Assembly (NCBI RefSeq): GCF_000002425.4
Contig: NC_037254.1
Coordinates: 16,328,763 to 16,392,762 of the forward strand
Reading direction: 5' to 3'
DNA length: 64,000 nucleotides
Source of the DNA: Physcomitrium patens
Taxonomy: Eukaryota > Streptophyta > Bryopsida > Funariales > Funariaceae
Under the pieces are notes generated by a model, which saw only the letters and a list, made by a program, of their open reading frames with translations, had not been told where the DNA came from and made no database searches. Numbering within the stretch: position 1 is the first letter of the stretch; each line of letters begins with the position of its first letter. Shown here piece by piece: positions 48,362 through 60,886 of the stretch. The position numbers were made by a program, and so were the translations under genes.

Positions 48362-50067
48362 CATTATCTTCTTCAATCGCGATAGGTGGTCCAACGGTTC
48401 CAATAGCAGTACAAATGGGTGACATGAGCAATCACACAATAAGCATGGCTCCATTACCTATTTTTAGAGGCTTTTTGGGTGTAGATCCTAATCAATATTT
48501 ATTTCAATTTTTGATAGTATGTTTAGCCAATAATGGAAGAACTGAAGATATTTGATTACGATGGTTGCCAGCAACCTTAAAGGACACGAGATTTGAATGG
48601 TACAACTATCAACTAGTGGATCAATTTTTCAATTGTGAAGCATTGAAGAATGTATTTTTAATCTATTTTTACTCAATTGGTTTTGAGGATCGACTTCGAG
48701 AAAGATTAATAACTAGCAAAATGGGTCCAAAAGAGGATGTAGAATCGTATTATGGTCGGGTGGCTGATATACTCAATAAGTGGCTGAATCACCAAATGCC
48801 AGAGGTATTTATCTTATCCATATTAATCAATGGTTTTCAACCACCAGAGTTAAAAATGTTTGTGAAGGAAGCTCAACCCATTACGGTGTCTGCATCCCAT
48901 AATAGAGCCAAGGTTTAAGAAGAATGCCATTATGATCAGTTTTTAACTGCGGGAGCTATGATGATTCCAGTTCAAGGTAATTATCAAAATCTGACTTGGA
49001 ATAGATCAGTGGGTGCTTATCCACGGATGCTAAATACAAGGGCCAATTTCAGTGCCAATATTCAGGGGCCAATGAATGTCATTCCATTGCAAGCTATGCT
49101 ACCGAACGTGACAACAGCGTATGCTCCCTATTTACAGTATCAACAACAAGTATTAACTGCGACATAGTTACTAATAATACCAACTCCAAAAGATTCCAAT
49201 GAAGCCTTGTTGTTGAACCTAACAAAGAAAATGGAGGAAATGGCCGTCAATATGGCCAAGGATAAGGAGAAGAGGCAAAAGCCTACCAATACTAGGACCA
49301 ATGTTTGGTACAGTAATTGTAAGGGCCACAGTCATTTGGTAACAGAATGCCCTTCATCCTCATTAATGATGGATCAATGTACATTTTGCGGAGGAAAGTA
49401 CTTAACAGCTAATTGTTGGAATTTGCAAAGGCAACAACAATTCAATAATCAGACCATGATCCCACCAAATTTTTGAAACGTCAATCGAGTTCAATCAGAA
49501 AATACATTTGGATAGAATGGAAATCGATCTAATCGATAAAATTGAGTATTCAATAACTTTCAAAGTTCCAATTTTAATCAGGGGTCTACATCAAACCCCC
49601 AGAACTATACGAAGCAGTAGCAGAGATATCAGCAATATGCTCTACCAATGTCATCGAACCAAGTTCCCTCCATTCCAATGGGACAATCAAGATCATTTTT
49701 TAACCCTATATGGAATAAGCCTAGTAAATATATACCGATGGAGATACACAATATGCCTGATGGAGGTGCAAGAAAACCACTTTGTTGTTTTCATTATAGA
49801 CAGATTGGCCATTATGCCAACGAATGTCCCAATCCCAGAGCTAGTAACAATTATGCACCAATTTGTGAGAATTACAAGTAGTTGAGGCATACTTATCAAC
49901 AATATAATGCTTCGTTCAATTTCAATAATTAGGATCACCAGATCCAAAACTAACGAAAAATGGAGGAAATAAATCAAGGTCCTCAAGATTCTTTAGTAAA
50001 TTGGATGGAATGTGTTCAAGCCATTCTCATCAAGAGTCAGCAAAAAGAAAAAGGACCAATTTAACAT

Positions 50068-50823
50068 TTGGGTGATCCTGAAGCGAAAGGCCAATGTGAC
50101 CCAATTATGGGGACATTTAATCTAAGTCTTATTACGGGCCTCTTACCCAGTATGAGACCTGACTCGGTTGGCCAACCCAATGAGGTTCCGATTACGGAGG
50201 CTTCGGATCCATTTCAAGCTGTTTTGTTCTCTATGTCATTCCAAAAAATATCCTTTCCATTGAAAGATCCTCTCAGAGACAGGGATTCCAAGAAAAATCT
50301 GTTTGTTGTTCGAATTCCGAGTCCAAGGCGGAAGAATATCTTACCTCAAGGAGTTAAACTCCAACCAATGAAAAGAAAGAGGGCATTAGGTATTATCCTA
50401 AATATGGAACCGTATGACATATTGAAGGATCTGGATACTATTCGGCCTTCTATTTCTATGAAGCTACTTCTAGCGATCGCACTAGAGTACTGTTCTATAT
50501 TGAATTCATTGTTAATACGGCATAGACAACGTAATAAGGAAGTTTGTGAAGTCAGTTTGAATCCTGAACCAGATGCACCAACCATCGATGTTTCGATTGA
50601 TGGTGTTATGATCTCCGGTGTTCAAGTAGATGGTGGTTCCAATGTCAATTTAATGAACGCTGATATAATAGATGCTTTAGATTTGGAACTCTTAGTATCC
50701 ATGACATTGGTATTATGGATGGCAGATCATAGCTGGATAAAACCAATGTGTATTTTGCGGAGTGTGCATACTATAATTACTGGTATTGCATATGCAATTG
50801 ACTATATCATCTTTCGGCTATAA
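50068..50823 (+). pseudogene. Element C spacer and protease domain
   Basis: The frame stays open for 251 codons in register with gag. It ends in an aspartic-protease-like segment, PTIDVSIDGVMISGVQVDGG then SNVNLMN, near 50580-50660. The active site reads D-G-G rather than the usual D-S/T-G, which also occurs in some plant gypsy proteases. A frame change at 50820-50940 separates it from RT. Confidence 0.7.
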
Positions 50824-50945
50824 CGTTTGATTTTATCATATCAAATTTTATTGGGACAACCCTGACTTTAACAGGCAAAGGTCAAGAACGATTGAGATCG
50901 GGGACTTTAACAATTGGTAAGGGCGACGACAAAATGATATTATAA

Positions 50946-53900
50946 ATGTACCCAGTACGCTATCATGGGGAGTCTCAATTGCCAACATCTAAATTAACAT
51001 CAAATGATGAGCTTAGCTCCAATGATAACGTAGTTGCATTGATTACGGAGGCATCTGTTGAAGCAGCGCAACACCTTGGAGTGGTGTATCAATGTGGAGG
51101 TCGAGGAGAATACTTTATATACCCGATGGATTTGAAAAGCTCTGATTATGTTAGTATAGATTGGATGATCAAGTATGATGTACACCATGTTAGTACCCTG
51201 GACACACGATTCTATACTTCGCACATGTCAAACTTATCGACTGATTTTTAACGAGCGCGGGGGTTGAAACAGAACATCGCCGTTGCACCTTTATGTCAAA
51301 TTATTAACTTGGTGACCACAACAAAGCCACGAACAATTAAGGTCTATGAAGGTATTAAGGACCAGGAGTTGACCTGTAAGACAAAAAATTTCTTGCATCA
51401 TAAGTCCGCTTTTGCTTGGACTTATGCTGATTTAAAGGATATTCCCGCTGACGTCTGTGAGCATCATATCAGTTTAGAAGAGAACGTTAAACCGATACGG
51501 CAAAGGCAACATCGCCTTAATCTTAAATATTTCCTCATCGTGAAGGAGGAATTAGACAAGCTTCTTGCGGTTGGTTTTATTTACTCGATATTGAATAGCG
51601 AGTGGATTTCTTCAATCGTCATGATGCCAAAAAAGAATGAGAAAATCCGCATTTGTTAGGATTTTTGAAAACTTAATGTGGCCACCAAAAAGGATTATTT
51701 TCCATTGCCTTTCACAGATAGTATATTGGATGCCGTAGCCGATCATGCATGTTATTCATTCCTCAATGGATTTTTTGGATATAACCAAGTTCAAATTGCA
51801 ACAGAAGACCAGCTTAAGATGACCTTTACTACAAATTGGGGCACATTTTCTTATCGCGTGATGCCTTTTGGATTATGTAATGTTCCAGCCTCGTTTCAGA
51901 GAGTGATGACTCAGGCCTTCCCAGACTATCTCTAGCTATTTATGGAGATCTTTTTAGATGACTTTTGTACATTGAATATAAAATAGGATCATCTTAATTG
52001 TTTGGGCAAATGTTTGGCTTGGTGCGTTAAGTTTGGAATATTGTTGAACTTAAAGAAGTGTCAATTTGATATTCCATCCAGTAAATTATTGGGACATATC
52101 ATCTCCAGCTGTGGTATTACTACAAATGCTAACAAAGTGCAGCATATAATGAACTTGCCCAGATTAGGGACGGTCTCCGATGTTTATGAGTTTGTGAGCC
52201 ATGTCAGTTATTATCAAAGATTCATTTATTCATTTGCAGTTATTTGTCAACCTTTAACAAACTTACTGAAGAAACCTCCATCAAATGAGACTAGTCCCAT
52301 CTAGACCATGGAGTGTACCATGGCCATTGAAGCATTGAAGTCAAAATTGGTCTCTGTACCAATATTGGTGGCTCCTCGTTGGACGGAGCTCTTTCATGTA
52401 TATGTTGATTCATCCAATGTCGCTATTGGATCGGTGTTAAGTTAGAAGGATGACAAGGATCTAGATCATCCTATCTATTATGCCAATTGGTAATTAATAT
52501 CTGTCAAACGTAATTACACTACTACTGAACGAGAAGCATTGGGTATAATATACTCGGTTCAAAAATTTCGACATTATTTGCTTGGGTATCCGTTTATTTT
52601 TTATACGGATCATGATGCCATCAAATATATGATTAATAAGCCTCAATTGAGTAAGCACATTACCCGATGGGTCTTACTCTTACAAGAGTTCAATTTTACG
52701 ATTGTCATATGACCTGGGAAGAAACATGTCAATGTTGATCATTTATCTTGATTGTCTAATATTCTCAGCAACAAGCCTGTCTCGGATGCTTTTTTCGATG
52801 TCACATTATTTGTGGTGAATGTGATTTCCCCTGAGTGTAATGAAATCATTCAGTTTTTGACCTTCCACACCTTTTCGCTGACTTTCACCAAGAAGCTTAA
52901 GAAGCGACTCATTCTAAAGAGTGCCCCATACACAATGATTTGCAATGCTTTATATAAATAAGGCAAAGATGGCATTTTTTTCCGCTGTATCTTTCTAAGT
53001 GAAGTACAGTCGATCTTGGAATGTTGCCATTTAGATAGTTATGGGGGGTCATTTTGCGGGTGATAGTATTGCTCAGAAGGCTTTAATGGTAGGATATTGG
53101 TGGCCTACAATGTTTTCTGGTGTGCACCAATTTGTTCGTCGTTGTGATCCTTGTCAATAAATTGGTCAATCCATGGATACTTCTACCATGTCGTTAGTTC
53201 CAATCTTGGCACTGGTATCATTTAAAAAATGAGGTATTGATTTTGTCGGTCCCATCACACCAGCATCAAAATCTGGCCAAAAACGATATATTTTAGTCAC
53301 CACGGACTATGTAACAAAATAAGCAGAGGCTATTGCTATCCACCATGATAATGCCAATACAATGGCTATTTTTTTATACGAGAATATTATAACTCGATTT
53401 GGATGTCCAAAGGAATTGGTTAGTGATCACGGCACCCATTTTCTAAATGCTACCATAGCTGCCTTGACAAACGCATATGAGATTAAGCATCGGAAAACCA
53501 CTCCATATTATCCTCGTGCTCATTGCAAATAGAAAAGATCAACAGAATTTTGTGCAAGGTCTTGACTAAGATAATTTTGGAAGCGGGTACCGATTGGGAG
53601 ACCAAATTCTTTGCGGCTTTGTGGGCATATTGTACCGCATATAAAGTAACTATCGACTCTACTTCGTTTCAACTAGTTTACAGTGAAGAGGTAATTTTAT
53701 CCATCGAGTTGGAGGTTCAAAGATTACGGATTGCCTTGGATGAACGACTCAGTGACAAAGAGTCATTACATTCTCGGTTAGCAAAATTTGAAGAATTGGA
53801 TGAAATACGAGCTACAGTTCTTTTCCACATGGAAGCAACTCAAAAACGGAGGAAGAGTTACTATGATAGTAAACTACGTCCGAAGATTTTTATGCCCAAT

Positions 53901-53960
53901 GATTTGGTATTATTGTATGATAGTTGATTTAATCATTTTTCAAGAAAATTTTAAGTTCGC
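50946..53960 (+). pseudogene. Element C RT, RNase H and integrase
   Basis: RT: DVCEHHISLEENVKPIRQRQ (51450), KKDYFPLPFTDSILD, FFGYNQVQIATEDQLKMTF, YRVMPFGLCNVPASFQRVM and FLDDFCTL (51950). RNase H: FHVYVDSSNVAIGSVLS, TTEREALGIIYSVQKFRHYL, FYTDHDAIKYM. Integrase: GGHFAG, WWPTMF, RRCDPCQ, GIDFVGPITPASKSGQKRYIL, SDHGTHFLNATI and the C-terminal FEELDEIRATVLFHMEATQKRR part. There are about a dozen in-frame stops and a few frameshifts (one near 53040 and one near 53525). Confidence 0.9.
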
Positions 53961-54465
53961 TAGCATGGACCGTATTCGGTGATTGAAGGTTTTTCCAATG
54001 GATTTGTTTAATTAGAGGATTTCATGGACCATCGCTTCAGTACCCGCATTAACGGGAACCGATTATGGTTATATAATACATAAAATCCGAAACTGGTTTT
54101 CATTTTTTTTGGAGGGGTGCCTTCAAATGGATACAAGATAGACCTAAGTATGGTATAAGTGCGTTATGGTGTAGAGGCGGCTGAAAAGATAGTTAGTAAT
54201 TATTAATGTGTCAGATGGGACGGAGGTGAAAAACGGACAGTATGGGTAACATGTTGTCATGATCACCGGTAGTAAGAGAATAAGAGTGGGGCACCAATTA
54301 GAAGACATTTTGTGTTGTCGTTCTTGGTTGTTTTCTCAAATTGCTATTTCTTGTATTTCTTATGTTTTCGAGCATAGTAATTCCAGTTAAGAATTTGAGA
54401 GAGGGAGCATCTTGGCAATTGAAAGTGCAAAGTGAGCTACAAACAAAGAGCACAGTGGCCAAAAT
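53961..54465 (+). other. Element C region between integrase and the extra frame
   Basis: The first 110 bases continue the decayed integrase end (GPYSVIEGFSNGFV, LEDFMDHRF). The rest shows no open frame and probably is a leader for the downstream frame. Confidence 0.5.
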
Positions 54466-56073
54466 GTGAGAACTAGATACGCATCAAAACCACCTTCTGT
54501 GATAATCATTACCAATATAGAGCCGATGAAGTTGGATATCTGCTGGACGTCGAAAAGAATAAAAGACTTTCAAAATGCACAATTGTTCCAGTTTTTATAC
54601 CTGTCACATCACTTATCATCAATTAATATGTCATTAATGGAGGAATATATCGCAAACTACAACCCGGAGGATGGATCGAGTGTGGTATAAGAGCGAATTA
54701 TCGAGATTGATAGAAAAATCCTGGAAAAGGTGTTGTGTCTTTCCATTGGAGAATTTGCAGTAGGAGCTGATGACTCAAGCGACTTCAGTGCAAGAAGATA
54801 GTTCAAGGGGAGGTATGTCGGCCTTTGAGAGGAGCCAAGGTTGGTGGACTGTTGAGGCAATTTTACTAAAACTCATAGAATGGTTCCGTTTTGTGATGAG
54901 GCGGTTTGGATTGTACCGACACCCTACATATATGTCTAAATGGTTATTGTATGCAGTGGTAGGGATGCTCGAAGGGATGGTGTTCAATTGGATAGCGTAC
55001 ATAGCCACTCGTATTCATGTGGAAATAGGAGCCAAGTAAAAATTGGAGAAATTCACTTATTTGCTTTGTTTCAATTATGTGTATGATGTCATCATGGATA
55101 CATTGCTAGTAGAAGAAAGTCCTGTATCAATGCCAATGCCTCTGTAGAAAGAATGAAATTCGTTGGCATAAAATATCAATAGGACGGATATAATACATGA
55201 AATTGGAGAATCAAGTTATACAGTGGCACAAGGGATTGTTTTAGTTATTGAATCAGAATGGATTCCAATTTGTTTAGTGGCGGAGGAAGAGAATGAAACC
55301 CCAATTTTGATGGATATTAATCAGTTGGTGTTTTCACAAGGTCGATTGTCCAAAGGAATACCTCTCAAGAATGCTTTATTGAAGCACATTTCACAAATAC
55401 ATTATATGGTGCGAGCATTGGATATAGAGAGTAATAACAAACGAGATTTAGAGGATAGTAAGAAGGTGATATTAGAGCAAAACTAAAGAATTGAAGAGCA
55501 AGAATGAACAATAAACAAAATTAGAGAATCCAAGCTGATATTGGAGCAAAAATGGATTCACCAATATGAATCTTGGATGAAAGAAAAAGAAAACATCTTA
55601 TGGATTGCGGAAGGAAAATAGGACGAATTAATCTAGAATTGCAAGACATGGAATTTGGAATGGAAAAAACTCAAATGCCAGTTGCAGGCAAAAAGAGACA
55701 AGGTAGAGTTATTGACGAAAGAGAAAGAGGCATTGAATGACTAATCCAGATGTAAAATAGAGAAGTTGAGGTCCAAAATCAAAGTTTTACAAGCTGAGGT
55801 GGCAAAATTGATGGAAGAGTTAACAGTGAGAAGTCAATCATAAGTATCAATTGAAGATGTTCCAAAATGGATGAGTCAGCAGTAACATCAATAGGAACTT
55901 TGGGATGCCCAGATCTTGAAACTGGAAGGTCAAGTCTGTGAATTGGATGAGCATAATCAAGATCTATCAAACCTGTTGAAGAAAGAGCCAATGGACGGAT
56001 TGGAGGAAGAAAAAAATTTGAATTTAGAACCAAAATCGGTGGAACCTACATTCGATAATGCAGCAAATCATTA
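54466..56073 (+). pseudogene. Element C extra ORF in the env position, coiled-coil rich
   Basis: Two frames joined by a frameshift near 54790 stay readable for over 500 codons, with about ten stops. Most stops are explainable as C-to-T or G-to-A changes. The N-terminal part has FLYLSHHLSSINMSLMEEY and IDRKILEKVL. The middle has FERSQGWW, RRFGLYRHPTYMSKWLLYAV, GMLEGMVFNWI and ATRIHVEIGAK, resembling proteins annotated in plants as putative transposon proteins. The C-terminal 250 codons are Glu/Lys/Leu-rich heptad-like sequence. No membrane segments are seen, so it is not an obvious envelope protein. Family uncertain. Confidence 0.55.
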
Positions 56074-56182
56074 ATTAGGTGGACTAGAGGAACTAATAAT
56101 TTTATAGAGTTTTGTTAAGTAGTTTTTAGGTAGGTATCCATTGTGTGTTTGTGAGGATGCTACACAGATAGAAGTGGGGCTA

Positions 56183-56954
56183 TGTAGAATAGATATTAAT
56201 TTTTTTTTGTAAGATATTGATAAAATAGATTAATAGTCTATAGAATAGTCAATTCAAGAGAACAGATGGTTGATCTAGTTATTAAAAGCGGTTAATTACA
56301 GGATTACAGTTAGGATCTGGAAATCAGTAGCAATTATGTAGGAGTTGTAGAAGTTTGTTGGGGGGTTAGACTGTGATAGTCAAAAACTGGGGTTAAGTTT
56401 GGTGCTACCTCTTTGTTTTTTTGATTTCTTTGTTATTGAAGAGTAATGGATAGTTTTTTTGAATACTGAGAAGTGAGTCTCTGGAATAAATCAGAGATTA
56501 ATTTATGAGTTATTGATTATATAATTGAAGTATTATGTAATAGAATTATATGAGAAGTTATTAGAAGATTGATTATGGATGGAAGATTATGATTGTTGTT
56601 TATTGAGAATTGTGTGTGTGTGTTTCGACAGAGGAAGTCTGTAATTATAGAAATTCTGTGAATCTACATTGGTTGGAGTGAAGTCTGTTATTTCTGGTGT
56701 TAGATGGAATTTATGAGTTTTAAGCATTCTTTTAAGAGTGCAAGATTACACACTATTATTATCAGTTGATAAAGGAGTATTGTTCCTAGAATGAAGCATT
56801 GTAATATTTCTTGGTATTTTAGTGGTTCGAAATAGAGTTAATTGTGTGATCCTAACTAGTAAAGCTCATACGCTTAGTCTTTCTTTGTGTTCAAATTTTC
56901 CTATACAGGTTTATTCTGAAAAGAATTTGTAGAATAAGTAAAACGACAATTACA
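56183..56954 (+). repeat. Element C 3' LTR
   Basis: It starts TGTAGAATAGATATTAA and ends ACAATTACA, followed by the CATAC duplication. A purine tract, GATAGAAGTGGGG, precedes it at 56167-56179. Confidence 0.95.
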
Positions 56955-57508
56955 CATACCATAGAACTTAAGAGACCCTCAATTTTTTGAACATAACTTT
57001 ATTTTTTAAAATTTAATCCAATCAAGAACATTATTAATTTTGAATATTCTCTAAAAATTAAATATTAATTTAATTGATATAAAACCAATGCCCAAAAATC
57101 TCTCTGTAAGTCTGCTCTCAAATTCTACTCTTTAATCTACTAAAGAACCTTAGATTTGCCATAAATATGTGGTTTTGTGACTTAGGGTCTAACTTTAACC
57201 CAAGTTGACAACAAGTCCTCTTTAGATATGAATATTTAGTAATTTAAGGTAATTTTTACTTGAATCTATTGATAATTTTTTTCTAATATGTCTATATCAA
57301 TTAATTATCTCATTTACTTTAATTTGGAGTATTTATGCTTCTACAAAGAAAATAGAAGTTCTTTCTTTAAAAGGTAATATTAAGAATAAATCTTTTATTA
57401 TCTTCTCATCATTTATCCTTATTTTTCTATCACATTTTCTTACTAAGCTTGTCTATAACAACATCTATGTTTTTATTTTTTACCATATAGTTGTATTATT
57501 ATACAACA

Positions 57509-57732
57509 ATGCCACATAATTAACTTGTTCTGCAAGCTACTAATACGTGGTTAACTTATTGACAAAGTTTTCAACCTATCAATTAATTATAAATACAGGT
57601 AAAGTCAAAGCATCATTTATAAAGCTTCTAAAAAGCTTTTCTAAAAATTATTATGAAATAACTTTATTTTTATCTACTTCTACTTAATCATATAGGTAAT
57701 TATTAGAATAAATATGTTTATCTATGATACCA
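57509..57732 (-). repeat. Element D 5' LTR, outer part
   Basis: The reverse complement matches the first 40% of the B LTR (including the 'gtagaagtagataaaa' and 'gctttgactt' blocks). It abuts the head of R copy 8 and continues the LTR part that stops at 39621. Confidence 0.75.
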
Positions 57733-58268
57733 TAAGATATATCTGCCAAAATATGTTATATTTATTTTTAAAGAATTATAATAAGGTAGAGATAGAAAAT
57801 AGATCTATTACATAGAGGCTCATATATTATCAAACTTGGATTTGATCATTCAGATAATAGAGTGTTGATGCCACCAATAAAGATAAATATAAGTAACAAA
57901 TGAAATATAGCAACAAAAGTATCAAAAGTGTTCTATTTGTAGGAGGCTTGACTTGTGCAAAAAAGTATCTTACAAAAATATGAGTGGCATGTGGTTTCAC
58001 CTAAAATAGAAATTAGATTATACCTTATTAAGTTCAATGATAGATTTGAAATTATTACAAAATTAAAGAATATATTTTTTATTACTAAGAATATAAGGAT
58101 ATTTTTGATATTTCAACATATTTCAAGGATGTATATGATATTTTTTCTACTATAAATAAAATAACAAGGTATAATTGAATATAAGAAATTTTACTTTTTT
58201 ATCATATTATATCTTAAAATAGAATCAAAAGTGGATAGGATCTTATATTATTAAAAAATATTACATAA

Positions 58269-58304
<36 letters not shown>

Positions 58305-59574
58305 TAGACATAATAAAAAAATTAAAGTAATATCTAATTTTTTATGTGGATGTGCTTAAAAAATTTATAGAATAGAAGAATGATTACTACAAAGAAAAAT
58401 CAATAATTTCATCTTTAGATAAGATGTAGAATAAAACCATGGTACAAAAATTAAAATAATTCTTAATAAGAAATTTATAGATATGAAAGATACTCAATAT
58501 TTGTGTATCTTCAAAAGATATCCACTATAAGAATTCTAATGAATCAAAAAAAGAAAGTGTAGCCATATTTAAAGTTTGGTCACAACATTTAATAAGAAAG
58601 TCATGGATTATAAGAAGAAAATAGCAACAAAGAAGAAAATTAATAATCATTAAAAGGAATATAATGGTTGTTAAGAAGGAGTGACTATAAAGATGAAAAA
58701 GTATTTTTTTCAAAGTAAGAAAAAATCACATGATACAATGTGAAAGAATATCATTAAAAGACCAAAAGTAAAGAAAATACTAAGAAATTAAATCAAAAAA
58801 TAAACATGTCAGTTGAAACTAAGATCAATGAAACTTAAGAATGTCTAGTAGTTTTTTAAAAGCAGATATAAAGAACCAAGAGACCATGAAATTCATAAAG
58901 AACATGGTAGAAGAAATTTTATATGAAGTAAATGACTAAAGAAGGATTCTAATTCAAGAGGACATTATATTGAATAACCTTAAGAAGCTTGTACAAAGCA
59001 GATACAAGATTTTAAGAAATCAAGTCTAAATATTTGGTCTTTTTTAAATAGATTTTTTATTAAATTATTGCAAATCACTTTCATATAATATAAAAATATA
59101 TTGAAGCAAAGCAAATTTTAGTTAAAAAATTCAATAGCTATAGAAAAGTCTAATGGAGATAAAAATCCTTACAATTCATTAATAGATACATAAGCTTTAT
59201 ACATCAAGACAAACTTAAAAGACTTAATAAAAGATAAAGAAAAAATACAAAAAATACAAATAAGAGATAGCATCTCATCTTAATTATAAAAAAAAATTAA
59301 ACTAGAAAGGTATGACATTTTTTTAAAAAAATAGAGGTTTATGCATTGTCTAGATTTGAGTTTAAGATCTAATATCTTAGTGCATGCATTAGAAAAAGAA
59401 TTGCCAAATTTCAGGCTACTTCATTGTGTAAAAAAATTAAAAGATATTTAAATGATAAAGTTAAGATTTTTTAAAATAATTTAAGAAGGGGAGAGGGGCC
59501 TCCACCATCTTTAAGTAAGATTTACTAAGGAAATACTATATTTTTTGTAGAATAATAAAGATATTATATTTTGG
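57733..59574. other. AT-rich sequence with decayed coding-looking segments
   Basis: A (TA)n microsatellite lies at 58270-58302. On the plus strand, 58840-59480 reads in shifting frames with stretches such as RYKEPRDHEIHKEHGR, EACTKQIQDFKKSS, and EVYALSRFEFK-like sequence. I do not recognise a family. Some 58000-58140 sequence resembles the foldback near 350-533. No intact gene. Confidence 0.35.
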
Positions 59575-60583
59575 TAGATTGTGGAGTTTTGTAGTAGATC
59601 TGAAGGTGAATTTTTTGGATTTATGAATATAATTATTTTAATTCATGTTAAAAAATTAAACTTTATTTGATGGTCAAATCAAAATTGATTGAGATTCAAG
59701 TAAATTAGGATCTTGAAAATTGAGATTTGAAGGTCATTTAGGATTTTAACAATTTTTAGCAATTTTTCTAATTGAATTGAAATAAATTTTATTTTTATTT
59801 TTAATGGTTTATTTAATTTTGAATATTTATGAAAAATTTGAAAATAACTTAAAGGATCAAATGAGAGATATTGACATTAGAAGATTTACATTAAGATTAG
59901 ATAAGAAAGACAACAAATACCATAGCATTTTTTTTAATCTTTTATTTTTAATTTCTTCAAACTTTTTGTAATTTTTTTCATCTAGTAAATCAATATGGAT
60001 GAAAATTTTATATTAAAATAAATAATTAAATTAATAATAATATAAATTTAAATTTTATTTTAAAATTTTATTAAACATTGATTAAGATTTTTTAAGCCTA
60101 ATTTTTGATTAAAAAATCATAATTTATTAAAATTTTATTAAATATTTATTTATTAAATCCTAAGTAAATTAAATATTTTATCTTAAATAATTAAATATTT
60201 TATCAAATTTAATGATTATTTAAAAAATTATTAGAATTTAATAATTATTATATTAAAATTCTATTAGAATTTGATAAATATTTAATAAATATTTAATTAA
60301 AATTTGCTTAGGATTCTATTATGATATATATAGAATTTTTTCAAGAAAATTTATGATTTTTTAAAATTTAATTATTATTATTTAAATATTATTTAAGATT
60401 TATTTGAAATTGATTAGAGTGTAATATGATTTTTTTAAGGTTATTTAAGATTATCAAAAAGGTATTTTTAGATATATTTATATATTTTTTTTTGGATTAT
60501 AAATTGAGATTTAAAGTAAGATCTAATACTTTGATATCCAAATTTCTAATGCATTCTTAAGCTCAATTTTACATAACATGGAA
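59575..60583 (+). repeat. Family R repeat, copy 6, 5'-truncated
   Basis: It begins mid-element at the 'gttttgtagtagatctgaaggtgaa' block shared with copy 4, and carries the GATTT-rich tail. It ends with 'aatgcattcttaagc...acataacatggaa', matching the R 3' end. Confidence 0.65.
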
Positions 60584-60886
60584 ACCTATCAAAAGTGACT
60601 TTTAAATGATCCAATGGAATCTCTCAAGGGCCATTAGTAATAAGATGTTAGCCTTAAGGCCACATCAAGATGTAATAAGATGCATTGAATCAAATAGTAA
60701 GTTTGGTCAAAAGATCTTAAATTAGAATTTGACTAAAATATTATTCTTTATCTACGAAAAAACCTTAAAGTAGCATGTAGGATCCTATAAACAATATTGC
60801 ACTAGCACACAAGTGTTTGGGATTGTTGGCTATTGAAAGAGAATTTTGCCTCTTTTTTCGTGACTTAGGCTATATATTTTGGTCAT
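60584..60886. other. Spacer between R copies
   Basis: No gene or named repeat is seen. Confidence 0.4.

Larger units (their letters stand above)
41549..49885 (+). pseudogene. Element C gag, split by element B
   Basis: Part 1 (41549-41968) and part 2 (48362-49885) fall in one frame once element B and one CATTA copy are removed. Part 2 has a gag core (FRGFLGVDPNQYLFQFL, LPATLKDTRFEWYNYQL, GPKEDVESYYGRVADIL). It then has cysteine/histidine knuckles: CTFCGGKYLTANCWN near 49380, an imperfect one before it, and CCFHYRQIGHYANECPN near 49790. Five or more in-frame stops are present. Function: particle assembly and RNA binding. Confidence 0.85.
40517..56954 (+). mobile_element. Ty3/gypsy element C, complete but inactive, carrying element B
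   Basis: LTRs of about 776 bp (40517-41292) and 772 bp (56183-56954) are bounded by a perfect CATAC duplication (40512-40516 and 56955-56959). A primer site resembling the Asp-tRNA type follows the 5' LTR. Order is gag (split by B), protease, RT, RNase H, integrase, then a long extra frame. There is no chromodomain. Net length without B is about 10 kb. Primer site, size and extra 3' frame suggest a Tat/Athila-like non-chromovirus lineage, but that is an inference. Confidence 0.9.
39622..57508 (-). repeat. Family R repeat, copy 8, split by element C
   Basis: Minus strand: the head TGTTGTATAATAATAC is at 57508 and the tail (complement of TATTGTATTACATG) is at 39622. R material is 57508-56955 and 40516-39622, about 1.45 kb in total, with the usual order of blocks including 'ctatagccaggtactcaaagcattctcaag' near the tail. 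Element C lies inside with a perfect target duplication. The flanks lie at the same position within the D LTR; the 4-mers ATTG and ATGC match only in part. Confidence 0.75.
33596..57732 (-). mobile_element. Chromovirus D (B-related family), outermost layer of a four-level nest
   Basis: On the minus strand the 5' LTR lies at 57732-57509 plus 39621-39311 (split by R copy 8), the internal region at 39310-34123, and the 3' LTR at 34122-33596. LTR and pol resemble element B throughout but are strongly decayed. Pol order is gag near 39150-38700, RT about 38250-37500, RNase H 37482-37192, integrase 36700-34780 with its own insertion, then a chromodomain remnant near 34300. The outer flanks (CTACA and TAAGA) no longer match as a target duplication. 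Confidence 0.8.
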
